7,946 bases of DNA from Actinobacteria bacterium 13_1_20CM_4_69_9 (GTDB lineage: Bacteria; Actinomycetota; Thermoleophilia; Gaiellales; Gaiellaceae), in contig MNJC01000063.1 in assembly GCA_001920085.1 (NCBI GenBank), positions 1 through 7,946 of the forward strand. Reading direction: 5' to 3'. The translations under genes and the position numbers were made by a program. Positions 5,435 through 7,946 of the stretch are shown here, one piece after another; the first letter of the stretch is position 1; every line of letters begins with the position of its first letter. The notes beneath the pieces were generated by a model that saw only the letters and a list, made by a program, of their open reading frames with translations, did not search any database and was not told where the DNA came from.

Positions 5435-5459
5435 CGGCGACGTGCTCTAGGCGTCGCCG
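5435..5459. terminator. Hairpin between convergent genes, possible bidirectional terminator
   Basis: CGGCGAC (5435-5441) and GTCGCCG (5453-5459) form a 7-bp perfect stem with an 11-nt loop, between the stop of the small peptide gene and the end of the convergent dehydrogenase, whose stop codon lies in the loop. There is no U-run on either strand, so it would be a weak or factor-assisted terminator. Confidence 0.35.
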
Positions 5460-6139
5460 TTCGCGGAGCCCATGCGCTCCATCACGACCTGCGGCACGCG
5501 AGCCGTCGGGCTTAGCCGCGTGCACATGCGGACGACCTCTGCGCAATCCTCGGGGCGGATCATCTCGTCCGGCTCGAGCCCGGACCACTGCGCCATCGGC
5601 GTGTCGACGAAGCCGGGACAGAGGGCGATCGTCCGCACGCCGTCGCCGTCGAGCTCGGCGTTGAGCGATCGGGTGAGCGCGATCACGGCCGCCTTCGTGG
5701 CGCCATAGGTCGCGAGCCCGGGCGTCGGGACGGTGCCGGCGATCGAGGCGAGGTTGACGATCCAGCCCTTCGACTCGCGGAGGAGCGGGATCGCCGCCTG
5801 CGTGACGAGGAAGAGCCCGCGGAGATTGACGTCCAGCTGTAGGTCGAGCTGCTTCAGGGGCAGGTCTTCGACCCGGCCGCCGAACCCGACGCCCGCCGAG
5901 TTCACGAGCACGTCGAGGCGCCCGAACCGATCGCGATGCTCGGCGACGACCTTCTCGCAGTCGTCCGCCTCGGCGACGTTCGCGGCGACTGCGAAGGCGC
6001 CGAGCTCGGACGCCGCGGCCTCGACTCGCTCGGGCCGGCGGGAGGCAAGCGTCAGGTCGAAGCCCTCATCCCGCAACATCCGTGCGATCGCGAGCCCGAT
6101 TCCCGACGAGCCCCCGGTGACGAGTGCAGCCCGGCCCAT
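5447..6139 (-). CDS. FabG-like short-chain dehydrogenase/reductase
   Basis: A 230-aa classical SDR with cofactor loop TGGSSGIG (8-15), NSAG (80-83), Asn105, catalytic Ser132, Tyr145 and Lys149 (YGATK), and PG at 175-176 followed by FVDTPM. It resembles 3-oxoacyl-ACP reductase-type SDRs, but many such enzymes have other substrates, so only NAD(P)(H)-dependent oxidoreductase activity is claimed. The open frame continues upstream to 6193, but homology begins at M-G-R-A-A-L-V-T-G-G, so I chose the ATG at 6139-6137. That ATG lies exactly 7 nt after a TACTGT -10 element, which supports a leaderless start. The gene is divergent from selD (19 bp between starts) and convergent with the small peptide gene (28 bp between stops). 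It is not closely similar to the dehydrogenase at 780-1526. Confidence 0.9.
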   Translation of the reverse strand: MGRAALVTGGSSGIGLAIARMLRDEGFDLTLASRRPERVEAAASELGAFAVAANVAEADDCEKVVAEHRDRFGRLDVLVNSAGVGFGGRVEDLPLKQLDLQLDVNLRGLFLVTQAAIPLLRESKGWIVNLASIAGTVPTPGLATYGATKAAVIALTRSLNAELDGDGVRTIALCPGFVDTPMAQWSGLEPDEMIRPEDCAEVVRMCTRLSPTARVPQVVMERMGSANGDA

Positions 6140-6145
6140 TGCGCC

Positions 6146-6152
6146 TACAGTA
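6146..6152. promoter_or_regulatory. Symmetric bidirectional -10 element between SDR and selD
   Basis: The 7-mer TACAGTA reads as TACAGT (6146-6151) on the plus strand and TACTGT (complement of 6147-6152) on the minus strand, both good TANNNT hexamers. On the plus strand 7 nt separate it from the GTG of selD at 6159; on the minus strand 7 nt separate it from the ATG of the dehydrogenase at 6139. No Shine-Dalgarno precedes either start, so both mRNAs are probably leaderless and start from overlapping -10 elements. Confidence 0.6.
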
Positions 6153-6158
6153 GACGGG

Positions 6159-7024
6159 GTGGAGACCGAGGCGGCCGGACTGACGAGCCTCACCGTCGGC
6201 GGCGGCTGCGCGGCGAAGTACTCGGCCGCGCGGCTCGAGGAGCTGTTGAAGGGATTTGTCCCGGCCGAGGCGGAGGATCTCCTCGTCGGCCTCGACCCCG
6301 CGGACGACGCTGCTGTCTATCGGCTCGACGACGAGCGTGCGCTCGTCTTCACCGTCGATCGGCGGTGTTTTCGGGAGCGGACGAAGCTGTGCGAGCGGCG
6401 GGCGCGATCCTCGCCGGCGGCCACACGATTCGGGACACCGAGCCGAAGTACGGCCTGGCGGTCGTCGGCACCGTCCATCCGGACGGCGTCTGGGTCAAGA
6501 GCGGCGCTCAGCCTGGTGACGCCGTCTTCCTCACGAAGCCGCTCGGCACCGGGCTCGTGCTCGCGACAAAAGGCGACTTGTCGGAAGCGACTCGTTGGAT
6601 GACGACGCTCAACGACCGCGCCGCCGAGGTCCTGCGGCCGTTCTCGCCGCACGCGGTCACCGACGTCACCGGCTTCGGCCTGCTCGGTCACGCGCACGAG
6701 ACGGCGGACCGGAGCGGCGTCCGGATCCGTCTCCGCGCCTCCGCGCTCCCTGCGCTCGACGGAGCGCTCGAGGCGGCGCGCGCAGGCGTCCGCACGGGCG
6801 GCGATCCGCGCAACCGCGAGTTCGCCGGCGCGCACGTCTCGAGCGAGGGCGTGCCGGAGGAGCTGCTCGCTCTCGCGTACGACGCCCAGACAGCGGGCGG
6901 GCTCCTCGTGACGCTGCCGGCGGAGAAAGCGCTCTCTCTCGAAGCGGAGTTCGAACGCGTCGGCCTCTTCCTCGCGCGCGTCGGCACAGCGGAGAAGGGC
7001 GCAGGCGTCGTGCTGGAGCCGTAA
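6159..7024 (+). pseudogene. selD: Selenide, water dikinase, broken by internal deletion and frameshift
   Basis: SelD makes selenophosphate from selenide and ATP for selenocysteine or selenouridine synthesis. The first 67 codons from the GTG at 6159 encode an intact N-terminus: GGGCAAK with Cys17 and Lys20 at the positions of the E. coli catalytic pair, LLVGLDPADDAAVY and VFTVD, ending near 6359. SelD sequence resumes at 6362 in another frame (AVFSGADEAVRAAGAILAGGHT, EPKYGLAVVGTVHPDG, LTKPLGTGLV, TDVTGFGLLGHAHE, DAQTAGGLLV) and runs 220 residues to TAA at 7022-7024. Aligned from memory to E. coli SelD, about 50 residues are missing, from the FFxPxVDxPxDFGRIAAxNALSD stretch through the following strand, including the second Mg/ATP-binding Asp. 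Reading on in the first frame reaches a stop at 6600-6602. Both halves look otherwise well preserved, so either the deletion is recent or it is an assembly or sequencing error. Confidence 0.88.
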
Positions 7025-7042
7025 GGAGCCGGGAAACCCCTC

Positions 7043-7048
7043 TACACT
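7043..7048 (+). promoter_or_regulatory. Putative -10 element of ctaA (leaderless)
   Basis: TACACT followed by six nucleotides (CGATTC) and the GTG start at 7055, the same TANNNT-N6-7-start layout as upstream of both dehydrogenases and selD. No Shine-Dalgarno is present between it and the GTG. It gives the heme A synthase gene its own promoter in the 30-bp gap after selD. Confidence 0.5.
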
Positions 7049-7054
7049 CGATTC

Positions 7055-7946
7055 GTGCACGCGGGGTCCGCATCGGCCGCGCTGCCACGCCGGTTGGCGC
7101 GGACGGTCTCGCCGGCCGTCTTCCGGCGCGTCGCCTTTGCAGCCGTCGGCGTGCTCATCCTCATCGTCGCCACCGGCGCGACGGTGCGCCTCACCGGCTC
7201 AGGGCTCGGCTGTCCGCACTGGCCGACGTGCACGACGAAGCACGCGCTGCCGCGCGGCTACCACTCGGACATCGAGTTCTCGAACCGGGTGGTCTCAGCG
7301 GTCACGGTCTTCACGACCCTCGTTCTTGCTTTGGCGGCGTGGCGCACCCGCGGGCTCGGCCGTCGCGGGCGCTGGCTGGCGACGGCCGTCTTCGTCGGGA
7401 CGGTCGCGCAGGCGCCGCTCGGGGCCATCACCGTCTACTACGACCTCAACCCGTACCTCGTGATCACGCATCTGCTGCTCTCGTTCACGCTCGTCTCGCT
7501 CGCGGTGCTGACGCTGCTCGAGGCGTCGCGCCTCGTCCGCGGTAGCGGGACTCCGCTGCCCGGGATCGCGCGGCTCGGAGGTGTCGCCCTCGCGGTGGCT
7601 GTGGTCGGGCTCGCGGTGAGCGGGACCGCCGCGACCGCCGCAGGCCGCTTCCCGGGAAGCTCCGGCACCAAGATCGTGCCGCGGCTCGGTTCCTTCAAGC
7701 CCGAGGTCTACTGGCACGTGCGCGCGGTCGCGGCGTTCGGGGTCGTCTTCCTCGTACTCGCGGTCTGGGCGTGGATGCAGCGCGCGCGTTACCCGTGGCT
7801 GTTGCGCGGCTGCATCGGGCTGTTGGCGATCCTCGCCGCACAGATGACGATCGGCGAAGTGCAGTACCGGACCTATGGCCACGTGCCGTGGTGGCTCGTG
7901 CTGTTGCATGTCGCGACGGCGGCGACCCTGGTGGGTTGGACGGTGG
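7055..7946 (+). CDS. ctaA: Heme A synthase (CtaA/COX15 family), C-terminally incomplete
   Basis: 297 codons are visible and the gene runs off the right edge shortly before its expected end. CtaA oxidises heme O to heme A for cytochrome aa3 oxidases in the cytoplasmic membrane. TM1 is about residues 27-45 (VGVLILIVATGATVRLTGSG), followed by the family Cys pair Cys53 and Cys59 (GCPHWPTC) in the first external loop. Glu74 in IEFSNR matches the catalytic Glu, but the usual paired His is Asn77. The other heme-ligand positions are present: His139 (ITHLLLSF), His221 (YWHVRA) and His285 (VLLHVATA), plus GEVQYRTYGHVPWW (267-280). I recall Asn replacing the first His in other actinobacterial CtaAs, so this may be normal. 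The GTG start is supported by a -10 element 6 nt upstream. A nearby ctaB and oxidase genes would be expected to the right, outside the window. Confidence 0.9.
   Translation, partial: MHAGSASAALPRRLARTVSPAVFRRVAFAAVGVLILIVATGATVRLTGSGLGCPHWPTCTTKHALPRGYHSDIEFSNRVVSAVTVFTTLVLALAAWRTRGLGRRGRWLATAVFVGTVAQAPLGAITVYYDLNPYLVITHLLLSFTLVSLAVLTLLEASRLVRGSGTPLPGIARLGGVALAVAVVGLAVSGTAATAAGRFPGSSGTKIVPRLGSFKPEVYWHVRAVAAFGVVFLVLAVWAWMQRARYPWLLRGCIGLLAILAAQMTIGEVQYRTYGHVPWWLVLLHVATAATLVGWTV

Noticed and set aside
6360..6602. Programmed frameshift in selD
   Set aside because: A frameshift alone would keep all codons; here about 50 family residues are missing at the join and no slippery sequence is visible.
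1..7946. CRISPR array, insertion sequence or prophage genes
   Set aside because: No regularly spaced repeats, transposase, integrase or terminal inverted repeats were seen; the other long open frames are Arg/Pro/Ala-rich shadows of GC-rich genes.

Overview
The window is GC-rich throughout, has mostly GTG, TTG or ATG starts, and repeatedly places TANNNT hexamers 6-7 nt before a start codon, the pattern of leaderless transcripts. With an actinobacterial-looking heme A synthase and a Mycobacterium-type SGNH acyltransferase, this suggests a high-GC actinobacterium, possibly a deep class such as Thermoleophilia. That placement is inference: the window has no rRNA or other marker gene.

Left block (1-1526, minus strand): an apparent operon reads leftward from a short-chain dehydrogenase through a compact SGNH/GDSL hydrolase (MsAcT-like) into the first 42 codons of a glutamine-dependent NAD+ synthetase (nadE). 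Facing it on the plus strand (1604-3522) is a 14-TM DHA2-type drug efflux pump whose stop overlaps the start of a TetR-family regulator. The 77 bp between the two units hold three GTTAGCG/CGCTAAC half-sites, the likely TetR operator, placed to control both directions.

Middle block (3523-5418): a 402-bp gap without protein genes holds what looks like an unannotated minus-strand small RNA of about 165 nt. It has a near-consensus promoter (TTGACT-17-TATAGT), a 13-bp helix whose G-U pairs work only in the minus-strand RNA, and a strong terminator hairpin. Divergent from it, a plus-strand promoter leads to a 449-aa regulator with an XRE helix-turn-helix and a TPR array. It is followed 21 bp later, behind a perfect Shine-Dalgarno, by a 40-codon gene for a hydrophobic-leader peptide with a Gly/His-rich tail. 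This architecture matches the RRNPP receptor/propeptide quorum-sensing pairs of Firmicutes and is the best candidate for a new system here.

Right block (5447-7946): a FabG-like dehydrogenase (minus) and a selenide, water dikinase gene (selD, plus) diverge from a symmetric, overlapping -10 element with 7 nt to each start codon, implying two leaderless mRNAs from one element. The selD reading frame is broken: about 50 codons around the second metal-binding aspartate are missing and the frame changes, so it is a pseudogene or an assembly error. The window ends inside a heme A synthase (ctaA/COX15) gene that has its own leaderless-type -10.
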